DNA from: Paragorgia papillata
Lineage: Eukaryota; Cnidaria; Anthozoa; Scleralcyonacea; Coralliidae
Direction of reading: 5' to 3'
Length of the DNA stretch: 64,000 bases
NCBI GenBank assembly: GCA_035771165.1
Contig: JAWNZC010000088.1
Location: forward strand, 387,501-451,500
The notes below the pieces were generated by a model. It worked only from the letters and a program-made list of their open reading frames with translations, was not told where the DNA came from and searched no databases. Shown piece by piece: positions 35,001 through 44,584 of this stretch. Both the position numbers and the translations under genes were made by a program. Position 1 is the stretch's first letter. Each line of letters opens with the position of its first letter.

Positions 35001-35507
35001 ATCAATTTTAGTGGAATTTGGCCACTAGCTATCAGAGAGATGTACAGAAAAAACATGAGCATCAGTATGAGAGGCAGACCTGGGCATAATGTTGCACTAG
35101 ATGAGTATGTGGAGACGGCGTTGGTACGACCATTGAAAGTTTACTCCAGAAAGCATTCAACAGTAGAAATGCTGAAAAAAGTTAACATGAACCTTGAACT
35201 CTTGGAGCATGTTAAACATGTTTACAGGGAAGGTTTCAATATCCACTCAAGAGTTGCGAGTCGTGCGCCCAGCTCAACCCCCGACCGAATCTTAATAGCC
35301 TGGTTTATACTTAAAGAAGGTTTCCTTGATGACAAGGAAAGAAAAGAAAAGGAAGTAAAACTGTTCCTTCATAATGACAAAGAACAACCAGTAGAACGCA
35401 AGAAAGTTCCAAAGGAATGCCTTGATGTAATGAAGCGTGGTAGGACATTTCTTAAAGACAATTTTGCTCATTTGCGTAATCGTTTATTCCCCAATTATGA
35501 CCTTTAA
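29081..35507 (+). CDS. DUF6589-type transposase with ankyrin repeats, multi-exon
   Basis: Exons, with GT/AG borders: 29,081-29,123 (MAESQMEYMSEASE), 29,272-29,376, 29,552-29,768, 29,860-30,450 (coiled coil ENQKLKERVQQLENELL), a possible exon around 30,539-30,700 (HFNWERVKFGF; its joining is unclear), 32,824-33,110 and 33,289-35,507. The 32.8 kb exon carries VILMYDNINIYKGR. The last exon carries CPGDFHTTGYIMECVA, HEACYYHMLLVFCAM and RGRPGHNVALDEYVE, the acidic motifs expected of the RNase-H-like DUF6589 fold. Between them, about 225 residues into the last exon, are two to three ankyrin repeats (RTLLHVAVEERELKLVESLL, ATPLMIAVCNCHLQMCKLL). The stop is at 35,507. It would cut and join the element ends. 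The last exon is intact over >730 codons, so inactivation is recent or absent. The region between 30,450 and 32,824 may lack an exon. Confidence 0.75.
30845..32336. other. Intron-like non-coding stretch of the transposase gene
   Basis: Holds a C-tract (30,998-31,010), an inverse copy of MITE family B (31,450-31,558; ends catgtagacgaagtagaaaa and gcctagtggaaatccagc), and short duplicated (caaataaatactat) and TA-rich sequence near 31,640-31,700. The part near 30,700-30,840 may include the end of a transposase exon. Confidence 0.55.
32337..32612 (-). mobile_element. 5S rRNA-derived SINE, copy 2
   Basis: On the minus strand it reads ggcgtgtgctgttagggcgc, AGTTAAGCCC (A box), GGTTAGTACTTGGATGGGAC (C box, slightly mutated), then the same body as the copy at 5751-6100 and the end gcttacgacgttaaataaat. 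It lacks the ggttttcctccctc segment, a ~35-bp internal deletion relative to copy 1, so at least two subtypes exist. It sits in an intron of the DUF6589 gene. Confidence 0.88.
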
Positions 35508-36046
35508 TAACATTGTATATTGTATGTATTACTGGACTTCTTGGCTGATATGTACACTACATGTGTACTGCTAAATTATGTTGTAATTGCTAGACTAGCA
35601 TTAACTTTATATTGCCGTTGCTTGTATTGCTATCAGTACATGTATTGTATTCATCATCTTTCAATTGTTCATGTATAACTTTATATTATGAGTTCAGTTA
35701 AGCAAAAAGAAATGTACTTGCAAATTTGAGTCGGGAAAAATACTTGCCTTTAGAATTCGATCCAACGCCAAGCCGTATGAGTTAATTTATAACGCCCCAC
35801 AACAAGTGACTGTAGAAACGAAACTCAAAGAAATACAGGATAGGACCAGCCGACGAGAAGAAAATAACGTTTCCAAAACGTCAAGCCTTATGGCAGCCCT
35901 GTCGCTGCTCTGGTTTAGGATTAGGACTTACACTACTGTACAAGAACCACCACTACATATATTTTTAGAATAAAGAATATAACAAACAAGAAATGAGTAA
36001 TATTGTATTTCGACTTTATTGCAAAGTCATTGTAAAAATCAATAAT
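35508..36046. other. Shared 3' region between the convergent transposase and helicase genes
   Basis: 539 bp without coding. A plus-strand AATAAA lies at ~35,970 (agaataaagaat), and on the minus strand AATAAA at ~36,015-36,020 (complement of ctttatt), so both transcripts can end here. Confidence 0.6.
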
Positions 36047-38020
36047 TTATTGAAGTACAATCATTTCCCTGCTTAATACATCAATATAAAAATTTCCAAA
36101 ATCAAGATATAGCACATTATGATTCTTTGCACCCTTTTGAGGAGGAACCTCTCTTAAAATATCCTTAACTACCAAATACTGCAAGAGATTCTCACACTTA
36201 TCAACTGTTGTTTTAACTTTGCCATACTCTGGGATGAGATTGTGTTGATTTGACATAATATCTTTCGGTTTTTTGCCTGTAAGAACATTTGCTATATACC
36301 TTAGGGTAAAATTATTCTTTCCAGTACTCTTTAAACTCTGTAAACATTTGATGGCAGTAACAGCTTGATCAGTTACATTGACAGTTTCCTCAGTTTGTTC
36401 TTTGCAGCACAAATCACAGGTCAAACATGGGAGGCTGTCTTCACCAAATAGACTCACAATGGTTTGCCGTCTACATCCAGTCCTCTGAATGCAATATGCT
36501 ACAACTTTTTGAAATGAAAGGAGCCTGTTATTCAAATAAACTGGGATATTTCTGGAGGAACAATAATTAAAAATTTCACGTACATGAAACACCTTGTCAT
36601 GTCGAGAAAAGTACAAGATGCATTTGCATGGACAACCATTTCTACCTCCCCTGCCACTTTCCTGATAGTAATCTTCTAAAGAACCTGGTATAGAATAGTG
36701 TATCACAATGTTCACATCTGGTTTATTGATTCCCATTCCAAATGCTGTTGTACAAACCAGTGTCATCAAAGAACCATCCATCCATAACAATTGCAACTGT
36801 TTTCTAAGAGCTGCTGATAGGCCTCCATGATATGCTTTACACTTGATGTTGGCAGTTTGAAGTTTTGCTGCTACTACTTCTGTTTCTGCCCTGGTATTAC
36901 AGTACACCAGTCCACATCCTTCTTTGGCAAGTAACGCCACAATTTCTTCAACGGAGCTTCTACTTTTTTGAAAAACTTGATATTGCAAGTTGTTTCTGCT
37001 GTAAGTTGACTCTACCAAGACTGTATTACTCAGGCCAATCACCTTGCAAACATCTTCTCTAACAATTCCTGGCGAAGAAGCACTGAGTAACAAAAACTGA
37101 ATATCAGGGAACTTTGCATGCACTGTATTCAAGAATTGGTAAGCAGGACGGAAATCTTTACCCCATTGACTCACGCAGTGGGCTTCATCAACAACGAACT
37201 GCCTTAACTTTCTTTTGGTATGCAGACCCATAAGATCCATCAATGGCTGATTTGTTGAAATAACTTCTGGTGTTAAATACAGTAGCCGTATTTCAGAATT
37301 CTCCTTTTTCATCTCAGCATAAATCTTTTCCTTGTCGGAATTGGTTATGTCACCATGAAGAACTGCTACAGGGAGTCCTAGGTCCTGGCATATTTTAAAC
37401 TGATCTTCAATTAGTGATTTCAGTGGTGCTATAACAACAGTAAGACTACAAGTAACAATTGCTGGCAACATGTACAGCAGGGATTTCCCTCCTGCAGTCG
37501 GCAGAGAAACAAATACATTCTTTCCAGCAAGTATTAAATCCAGAGCTTCCTGTTGTTTTGGCTGAAATGTAGCATGGCCAAAAATTGATTGCATAACTGG
37601 TTGCAAATCTGATGCTTTGGAGACCATTGTGTTCGTCAGCAAGTTGGTCCAAGCTGTTTTAACCTGACTAACATATTGCTGTGGTGGATTGTCATCATGA
37701 GGTATGTTGGTTGTTGTTGAACTGCAGGAGATGGTCATTGAATTGTCCAGTAATTCTAGATACTGTTGTGTAGCCATGCTACGGACACATTCAACTTCAA
37801 CATTACTTTTATCGTTGTATGTGTTCTTCCAAACATCATATATTCTGATAAAATTTGTATCTGTTACCGTAATGCGCTGATGTGGCTCCTCAGAAAACTT
37901 CCTCAATTTCTTCATGGCAAGCAACACCAGGCCAAAAGAATAAGCAACTTCATGTGAGTTTTCCCCTTTAATATTAACAGTGTTTTCCAAAAAGATCACT
38001 TTATATAGCTCACCACCAAC
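36047..38020 (-). CDS. RecQ-type DEAH helicase, main exon
   Basis: An uninterrupted exon of >650 codons, opened by a good acceptor (tatttggcag at 38,021-38,030) and ending at the stop at 36,047. Residue numbers count from the first internal Met: motif 0 FQPKQQEA (145-152), Walker A LPTAGGKSLLY (167-), VIAPLKSL, Walker B VVDEAHCVSQWG (270-), motif III LLLSASSPG (SAT altered to SAS), VYCNTRAE, GMGINKPDV and motif VI YYQESGRGGRNG (445-). A zinc-binding Cys cluster (CIQRTGCRR ... CLTCDLCC) follows. RecQ enzymes unwind DNA 3' to 5'. No HRDC domain is evident; the C-terminal ~120 residues resemble a winged helix only loosely. The ~140 N-terminal residues are not a known domain to me. The first exon, upstream of 38,030, was not identified. 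Encoded by the AcademH-like transposon, so it probably helps process or replicate the element. Confidence 0.88.
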   Translation of the reverse strand, partial: VGGELYKVIFLENTVNIKGENSHEVAYSFGLVLLAMKKLRKFSEEPHQRITVTDTNFIRIYDVWKNTYNDKSNVEVECVRSMATQQYLELLDNSMTISCSSTTTNIPHDDNPPQQYVSQVKTAWTNLLTNTMVSKASDLQPVMQSIFGHATFQPKQQEALDLILAGKNVFVSLPTAGGKSLLYMLPAIVTCSLTVVIAPLKSLIEDQFKICQDLGLPVAVLHGDITNSDKEKIYAEMKKENSEIRLLYLTPEVISTNQPLMDLMGLHTKRKLRQFVVDEAHCVSQWGKDFRPAYQFLNTVHAKFPDIQFLLLSASSPGIVREDVCKVIGLSNTVLVESTYSRNNLQYQVFQKSRSSVEEIVALLAKEGCGLVYCNTRAETEVVAAKLQTANIKCKAYHGGLSAALRKQLQLLWMDGSLMTLVCTTAFGMGINKPDVNIVIHYSIPGSLEDYYQESGRGGRNGCPCKCILYFSRHDKVFHVREIFNYCSSRNIPVYLNNRLLSFQKVVAYCIQRTGCRRQTIVSLFGEDSLPCLTCDLCCKEQTEETVNVTDQAVTAIKCLQSLKSTGKNNFTLRYIANVLTGKKPKDIMSNQHNLIPEYGKVKTTVDKCENLLQYLVVKDILREVPPQKGAKNHNVLYLDFGNFYIDVLSREMIVLQ

Positions 38021-38873
38021 CTGCCAAATAAAAGAATAATCATTAACGTATTTATTCCATCTCCATAGACGCCCCCTCTACTAATAAAAATATGTAATAA
38101 ACGCCCCCTCCAATAAACGCCTCCCCCTCCAATAACCCCCCTAAAACTATACTACAGTACTTAATAGCAAGATGCACATTTTGGCGTAAGGCCATATACC
38201 GCTTGTTTCGCATAGTGATTAATAGCAAGAAGTCCTGGCAGACTGTCGACCAGAGCACGGAAACTACTTTGATATACCATTTGTTCTTACTACGTTCATT
38301 GTTTATGTTCACATCTTTCACACAATCTCATGATTTTTTCAATAAGATGAAGGTAATTGGACAAACACTGGGGTCATGTACATGTAGATGAATATAAATT
38401 TGCAAAGTACACTGTACCGGCTAAATATATTAGCAGCTAAATATGTTAGAATAAACAATAAATAATCAAAGTACTTTCCGTGCTGTTATCGTCAATCGGC
38501 ATTTTGACGGACTTCTGTTAGCATCGCAGGCAGCTGCATGTTAGCCTTTATACTAATGTTAATACCATAATGAACACAAACAACGTCAATGAACTGACAT
38601 TCGTAAGAACAATTATAGTGATATTACCAGTAAATTTCCGTGCTCTGGTTGTCAATCGATTCGGCAATCGTAGCCGTTAATGACACCGCTTTGCTTATTA
38701 AATATGTTAGTAGCCAAAGCCCATATGAGTCACGATTTAGGGGCATTTACTATTTTTAGAGTATATTGTCTGTTGTATTCCGTTTTATTGTTTCTATTGT
38801 ATTCTATTGTGTTGCCTCGTTCTTTGAAAACCACTGCAGGTATTGTCTACCCCTAAATCATGACCGATTTATT
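38021..38873. other. Non-coding, with short dispersed repeats
   Basis: C-rich ataaacgccccctcc repeats (38,068-38,125), and a recurring motif ttccgtgctc(t)tgtcgtcaatcggca at 38,475, 38,633 and 39,157, inverted at ~38,250. A palindrome gattta-ggggc / cccctaaatc is at 38,735-38,865. The helicase's first exon should lie here or further right, but I cannot point to it. Confidence 0.55.
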
Positions 38874-39098
38874 AGGGGCTGTTTACATGAGCCCAGTTAA
38901 CCGGGCTAGCCCAGCGCACGCGATTGTTTAGGGTCTCACTGGTTTTGTAACTCGCATAAACTAAATTTACAAAGAAGAATTGGTTTAGTTTAGATGTAAA
39001 CGAATCCTAACGTTGATTAAAATCTCTTTTTGTGGCCGAGGAAAGAATTTCGTGACACGAGTCAGCCCGGGCTAGCCCGGCTCATGTAATCGGCCCCT
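38874..39098. mobile_element. MITE family A, copy 2
   Basis: Ends AGGGGCTGTTTACATGAGCC and ggctcatgtaatcggcccct. The internal sequence matches the complement of 7381-7614 throughout (gaatttcgtgacacgagtcagcccgg, aatctctttttgtggccgagg). Confidence 0.85.
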
Positions 39099-39239
39099 AA
39101 GCCAAGGCTGTTAGGATAAAAACTTAATACTGGTAAAAACAGGTAGAGAATCAAAACTTTTCGTGCTCTTGTCGTCAAGCGGCAGTTTGACAACACATCA
39201 TCAACATCGTCGTGGTTATATAACCAATGAAAATGAAAT

Positions 39240-39420
39240 CACGAGGCCGCTAACCGAGTAATTTTCATTGTTCTCGAGTGTTTGTAAAACATGAGAGAAT
39301 AATGAAGCCGAGTGATATTTATTGTTTTCGAATGTTTTACAAACACGAGAGAACAATGAAAATTACGAGGTAATATAGGCCGAGTGATTTTTGTTGTTCT
39401 CGAGTGTTTGAAACTGGCCC
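39240..39420. repeat. Foldback repeat with gttctcgagtgtttg motifs
   Basis: aattttcattgttctcgagtgtttgtaaaac is inverted at gttttacaaacacgagagaacaatgaaaatt. The same arm starts a third time at ~39,393 (tttttgttgttctcgagtgtttg), so a partial further copy follows. Confidence 0.7.
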
Positions 39421-41498
39421 TAGTAAAACACGGTACACGAGTTTATGAAATAGCTTCTCAATCGTCAATTATAGTAGAGGGACTTGGTGATATTGGTGCA
39501 TTATTAGATTTATAGACAATGGTTTCACGTTTAATTTATAATTAAGAAATATGGTAATATTAAAACGGTTCTTTGTTTGTGCCGTTTATTATCTGATTTC
39601 TTAATTATGAATTCAGTTTGCGCGACCTTTACCGGGTTTCAAAACTCATACACATGACCAAATATTTTTCTCTGATTGGTTAATTAGCTCATGAATTATT
39701 AATGCATTTGAGAAGTTAACATCGTGCATGGCTGTAAACTATCCGAAGCTAATTACATGGTCAACAGGCAACAAGCTTTTGGTAACACCGTAGCAGTTCT
39801 GCATCTGAAGCTTTTAGTTTAGCATCGACAATGCATGACTGTTAGCATTGTGGTTGTTAACATTATTGCTACTAACATAGAATGGTTAACAGGAACAATA
39901 ATTATGTTAATATCCATTGTCTATGCACTATGCTATCAGCCTCAGGTATTCATGACACACAACTAAGGCCACAATTAGTATGCATGGTTCATGGCACAAT
40001 AATCATTCTTAACACAGTGGGTCAACACTGCGTTTCCCATGACACACCCAGATTCAACAGAATCGGTCAACAGTGATATAAAAGTGACCTGGTCATTAAT
40101 CTAAACTGTGCAGTCTAAACTGTGTGTTGGAAAAGGTGGACTTCTAGGTCTTCTAGCCAACGTGTATTATTCTTTTGGTAAGTAAGCTTATTTTCACTGT
40201 GTATAAATACAATTACCTTTGCTAGGTCTGCATGTTCGTTTTACAACAGCTTTCCTAGCGTATCAAGCCTGTCAAATGAATATTAACTGTGATAGTTATG
40301 TAACAGATATGGAGTCTATTAAAATAAAAAATTAAAACATCTTATCACACCTCTATTACCCATATACCATTAATTATAACAGTAGACACATGCATGTATA
40401 GCATGCCTATTTTTATGAAAGGATGTCTGTCAAATTATTATGTTTTCAGAAGAAAAAGTATTAGATGACTGTTCTTTTGTGTTATTCATGTAAGTCTGAA
40501 CACTTTTTGTATCTGCTGCACATACACAAGTCGATACAGTCTATGCTGTTAATGTGAGTTAACAAAAGAATGCCTTCAGAGCCAATCAAAACATAAAATG
40601 AAACAACATTCTAATTAATACAATGTTGGTGCAACTACCTGTACACAATGGTACATTATTGCTTTTACCCTAGTAGCTATAGGCATTAAGTGCAGTAGGT
40701 ACATGCACACCTGGGTATCATGCCTTTTTTTGTAAATATTAATGTAATTTATGCACAGTTGTTAAATAAAAATAGATCACCAATTGACGTTATTGGAGGA
40801 TTGGTGCCAAGCCACAGGGGGGATGCCACCCCCTGATCAGAGGTAACCATGGCAACCCCGCCACAGCCCACCTCCAGGCACCAGTCACACTGTCAAAGCA
40901 GTGGAAATATATATACTTACCCTTGCATTCTATCAGGAGTGGGTGGGTGGGTCACTAAACAGCCCGCGCAAAACCAGTCAAGCTCAGACCACGCTGACAA
41001 GACTTTGATGAGCGCAAGTCAAGCTCAGACCACACTGACAAAACTTTGATGAGCGCTGAGATAAACCCCACATATTATCATGAGTAACCGCTGACTAGCA
41101 TTGTCTCCTTTTTTACCTTGCCTAAATTACATTTAGCCACATTTAGAATGCATGTGAACACAACTTTTTTGCAGTGTCCAACTCAAACTATTAACTATAA
41201 AAACTGGGCACCATAGTGGTACATGGAGGAAGTACCTGAGCACTGTGGCTAGGTTTGGGCACTAATGTGATTGTGTTATGAAGTGTCCACATTTCTTTAC
41301 CCAATTCTTGTAATTTGAAGACTCAAAACTATGACATGGCAAGTGTAAAAAGATGAAGACACAGTTGTCCTTGCACATGCTGATGGTCTAGAGCACGACC
41401 AATCTGAACACACCAGTGACATTTTTAGTACCTAGTCTGAATATGGGGTTAGAATGTTAAATTTGAAGATAGAAATACAAATTGAAATATAGCAATTG
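39421..41498. other. Non-coding interior of the AcademH-like element
   Basis: No gene recognised. A 38-bp tandem duplication (gtcaagctcagaccacgctg + acaagactttgatgagcg) occupies ~40,976-41,056. The short open frames at 39,882 and 40,849 have no resemblance to known families. Confidence 0.5.
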
Positions 41499-41656
41499 GC
41501 TTGTTTCTCCCCCCCCCCCATGTGACCCTGCCTGACCTCTGCCTTATTGTGATTAGTCAATTAGCGTTTGAGGGCAAAATATTTTGCCCTCAAACGCTAT
41601 AACTGACCAATTGCAGTAAGGAAGAGTTCAGGGTCACATGGGGGGTGAGACAAGCC
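41499..41656. mobile_element. Palindromic MITE, 158 bp
   Basis: GGCTTGTTTCTCCCCCCCCC + catgtgaccctg and gcgtttgagggcaaaatatt are inverted at the right half (aatattttgccctcaaacgc, cagggtcacatggggggtgagacaagcc). Almost the whole element folds into one hairpin. Confidence 0.85.
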
Positions 41657-41892
41657 CATTAGGTTAGTGTACTGCCAAAACACAATTCTCTATCTGTATA
41701 CATGTATATTGTATAAGCTTTCATCTCTTGGTGTAATCTGATAAACACGTATGGTTATATTTTTCATTGCCATGCAAAGCGGCAAGTACAGTGTTTTGAA
41801 TCTGGAATTCTGGAAATAGACTTTAATTTGAAGTTACAGAATTGTCTTTAAACCTCGTGTTGTCACTGTAATTCATAAAAATTAATTTTTTG

Positions 41893-42017
41893 AATCAAAG
41901 GCTTTAAAGTTTGTTGTATAACACCTATTTATACAACGTTTTTGTAACCTGATGATGGGATACACTCCAAAACGTCGTAAAATATAAAATGTTGTACAAC
42001 AAACTTTAAAGCCTGTG
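41893..42017. repeat. Inverted repeat with Penelope/hammerhead-like core
   Basis: GGCTTTAAAGTTTGTTGTAT is inverted at ttgtacaacaaactttaaagcc. Between them cctgatgatgggatacactc + caaaacgtcg resembles the CTGATGA...GAAAC core typical of hammerhead ribozymes in Penelope-like retroelements, but the G of GAAA is mutated. A degenerate remnant at best. Confidence 0.4.
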
Positions 42018-42523
42018 GTCTAAAAAATTACTTTTGAAGAATTAAAGACTTTTAAATAAAAAGTACAATAATAAAACATCAAAATTATGTCAATACTTGA
42101 TAATTTTTCGGTTTCGGCAGAAAAGCATCGTCTCAATCTTCGGCACACGGAAGATAACATTCACCTCGGTCTGCACAATGAAGTAGCTTATATTTGATAT
42201 TTCGATTTGTATTAAATTGTATTCCAAACCAATCACTTCCTATGCAGCACACTACTTTTATAAAGCAATACCCTCGTATGTAACAACCTTTTATCGTAAT
42301 ATATAATAAAATAAAGAAACTTACTCGTTTGCTGCTCTCAACTAAAAGTTTGTTCAATACAGCAGTGCCCCCCTCCATTTTTTTTCTAATTTTGAGAAGA
42401 ATTTGAGCTCAGCAGGATCATGACGGGATAAGGATGAACATTTTCCGCTAGTCCTCTCGCTCGATGCCTATTCTGTGACGTCACCAAAATACGTTCGAGA
42501 GAAAAGAGGACTAGGAACTAGTC
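42018..42523. other. Right end of the AcademH-like element, non-coding
   Basis: Contains the subterminal hairpin described at the left end and ends ggactaggaactagtc directly against the duplicated satellite sequence. Confidence 0.6.
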
Positions 42524-42559
42524 TGGCACAGACCTATGAACGACGCAGGTGAGCTTTAA
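42524..42559 (+). repeat. Satellite fragment stranded between two insertions
   Basis: Only 36 bp (tggcacagacctatgaacga + cgcaggtgagctttaa) of the 206-bp satellite remain between the AcademH-like element and the Kolobok element. It is continuous in register with both neighbouring array segments. Confidence 0.95.
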
Positions 42560-42677
42560 AGTGCCCCTGACACAAAAAATGATTTTCAGTCTATTGAAAG
42601 TACTCATTTAGTATAGTGTTCTAGTGAAAGAATTTTTTGATTTCATCAAAACGAAAATTTTTTAGAGCCGTTTGAAT
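42560..42677 (+). repeat. Left terminal inverted repeat of Kolobok element
   Basis: Begins AGTGCCCCTGACACAAAAAA and runs to agagccgtttgaat. A further block (gacgtcacgcaagtgagt, ~42,735) is also shared in inverse with the right side (~48,340-48,357). Confidence 0.92.
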
Positions 42678-42857
42678 CCAAATATTTTTGGCTAATGGCC
42701 GTCGGCGACAGAAGTCTGGCACTAGCATTTATTGTGACGTCACGCAAGTGAGTCGAACTCGATCATCTCTTGTCTGTTTTGATCAGCTCGAAGGTTTTGC
42801 CGTTTTGTTCGCCGAGGTTCTTTTTATTCTCAGTTCTACAAAGTATAGTCCGAAATC

Positions 42858-44055
42858 ATGTCGACAACAGAATCCGACAGTAGCTATCAGTCAGATGATT
42901 CTGATGTGAATTTTATACCTGGTTATGTTGTGTTAGAAGATGCTGATCTGTTATTAAACAGCTCGAAAGCGAAGCGAGGTTCGGAAGATGACGACGAAAA
43001 TGTGCTCGGTTTGGCATATTCCGAAGAGCCTTTAGCTGATGAGGAATGGATACGAAATTACCAAGAGGCAGAGAATGTACGTTTTGAATTTGAAGAAAAA
43101 TTGCGTAAAAGGTTTGACGGCTCCTTGGAAATTAGTGAATGGTAAGAAAAATAATTACATTGACCAAAACCTGTTTTGAACTTTTGACCTCGCTTTTGAC
43201 TTTTATAGTTTATAATACTCGGTCAAATTTATGCTTACAAATATATAAATTTCGATCTACTTACATTGCAATAATATGTCATGCCAGTTTCGCGATATTT
43301 TGCTATTTTTTAATTTAAAACTCTACTACCAATATAGGTGTAAATCCGGAAACTGTAGTAGGGATGTTCTCAGTAATCCAAATGAGTGTTTATGCTGCTG
43401 CGAGATCGACGAATGTCGACAAGCACTTGTCAGTGAGCAAGTACTCAATGATGTTGGCCAAGACGCTCGTCTGAAATGCATCACCAAACATCCCGGTTTT
43501 GACCCAGTTTGCCTGCAAAAATGGAGTCTACGAATGGCAGCAGACAAGTACAAAACAAAAAATAAAGCTAGATATAATCAGATGGATTCAGAAGACAGGT
43601 TAGTCTATAAATATTTAATATTAATAGCAGTCCTTTATACAGCATATTTTTGCTAAATATATAAAGTGGCAGTACATTTATGGTATGTGAATGTATTTTA
43701 TACAAAGTCCAAAATATTAGCAAATCCATTGTGAATTTCACATGTTTGACAAAACCTGTGACATGCAAACACCAAAAAGTAGCATTACTAACTATGTACT
43801 GTAGCATTTATGTTAATTGCTCTGTGGCTATGCCATAAAAAATATGGTAAAGTATAGTGAATAATATGTTGTCATAACAATATTGTTGTTTTTAGATTCC
43901 TGCGGAGTGTCTCATATAGAGAATTTACTAGATTGGTACATGGCTTACTTGGAAACAAAAGGATACCATTACCATCTTGTGCCTACACAATGATACGGAG
44001 CATATTTCCTGTGGCAGAAAAGGAGGATCATACTGGGTTTATTGACATTGATTGA
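42858..44055 (+). CDS. P2X7-receptor C-terminal-domain protein (transposon cargo), 3 exons
   Basis: Exons 42,858-43,141, 43,338-43,598 and 43,896-44,055 join in phase at GT/AG borders (EISEW-CKSGNC; DSED-RFLRSV). The product has ~200 residues: an acidic N-terminus (SDSSYQSDDSD, DDDENVLG), then the cysteine-rich domain known from the cytosolic tail ('ballast') of vertebrate P2X7 receptors: CKSGNCSRDV, NECLCCCEIDECRQAL, CITKHPGFDPVCLQKWSLRM, then SYREFTRLVHGLLGNKRIPL with PSCAYTMIRSIFP. In P2X7 these Cys bind a zinc pair and the domain binds guanine nucleotides. No P2X channel segments are present. The gene lies inside the Kolobok terminal repeats and converges with the transposase 530 bp downstream. 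All exons are open, so it may be functional. Its role in transposition is unknown. Confidence 0.88.
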
Positions 44056-44158
44056 TAAAAACTACCAAGTCATGCACCAGTCAATGTAGGGCCAACATGT
44101 TCGCAGATTCTGGAATTACAATTTAGTTGTAACTGGATGGGAATAGTGGGGAACAATT

Positions 44159-44335
44159 AAGCCCTGTTTACACTACACCCAATTTTTTGGTACTGCACAG
44201 ATAAATTGGTACCCATACCATTTTTATCTGTGCTCGGTCTTTGCATAAGTAGTCTGAACACAGATAAAAACAGTATGGGTACCAATTTTATCCGTGCCGT
44301 ACCAAAAAATTGAGTGTAGTGTAAACAGAGCTTTA
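44159..44335. mobile_element. Palindromic MITE, ~175 bp, inside the Kolobok element
   Basis: AAGCCCTGTTTACACTACAC + ccaattttttggtac is inverted at gtaccaaaaaattgagtgtagtgtaaacagagctt, with a second inverted block (attggtacccatacc / agtatgggtaccaat). Sits between the two convergent genes. Confidence 0.85.
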
Positions 44336-44584
44336 GTTGATCTCGCTAGTTTTTTTGCCAATTTTAAAACCAAGTGAAATTACATGTGGTTTTACATTGA
44401 CTATTGTATTATGAACAAGTGAAGCCAGATGAATTACTTCAATTTAGCTGTAAATTTGATAACAAACTTTGAATATCATTGGTGTGTTGTGGTTGACTTG
44501 TAACTGTATATAAATATAATGTACATTGATTTAATTTAGCTAATAATATGTATTGCAACAGATAATCAGCTCTGTGTGCACCAA

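Larger units (their letters stand above)
28900..42523. mobile_element. 13.6 kb AcademH-like DNA transposon (DUF6589 transposase + RecQ helicase)
   Basis: The satellite sequence TGGCACAGAC(C) is present both at 28,890-28,900 and at 42,524-42,534, that is a 10-11 bp target duplication that defines the insertion exactly. The ends are diverged inverted repeats (CAGCCTGGTTCCCAGGCCTC at left, the inverse of gactagttcctagtcctctt at right), each with a subterminal hairpin. It encodes a transposase-like DUF6589 protein on the plus strand (29,081-35,507) and a RecQ-type helicase on the minus strand (38,020-36,047), converging. Kojima's AcademH lineage of Academ transposons pairs a transposase with a helicase, and I believe this is one. 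I infer the family from gene content and cannot confirm it by alignment. Later insertions include a SINE and several MITEs. Confidence 0.8.

Noticed and set aside
36047..38020. Host RecQ/BLM/WRN orthologue
   Set aside because: No HRDC or exonuclease domain is seen, the N-terminus is unusual, and the gene lies inside a precisely bounded insertion converging on a transposase, so it is a transposon helicase.
42858..44055. A P2X receptor channel gene
   Set aside because: Only the cytosolic tail domain is present. There are no transmembrane helices or ectodomain exons, and the gene lies wholly within transposon ends.
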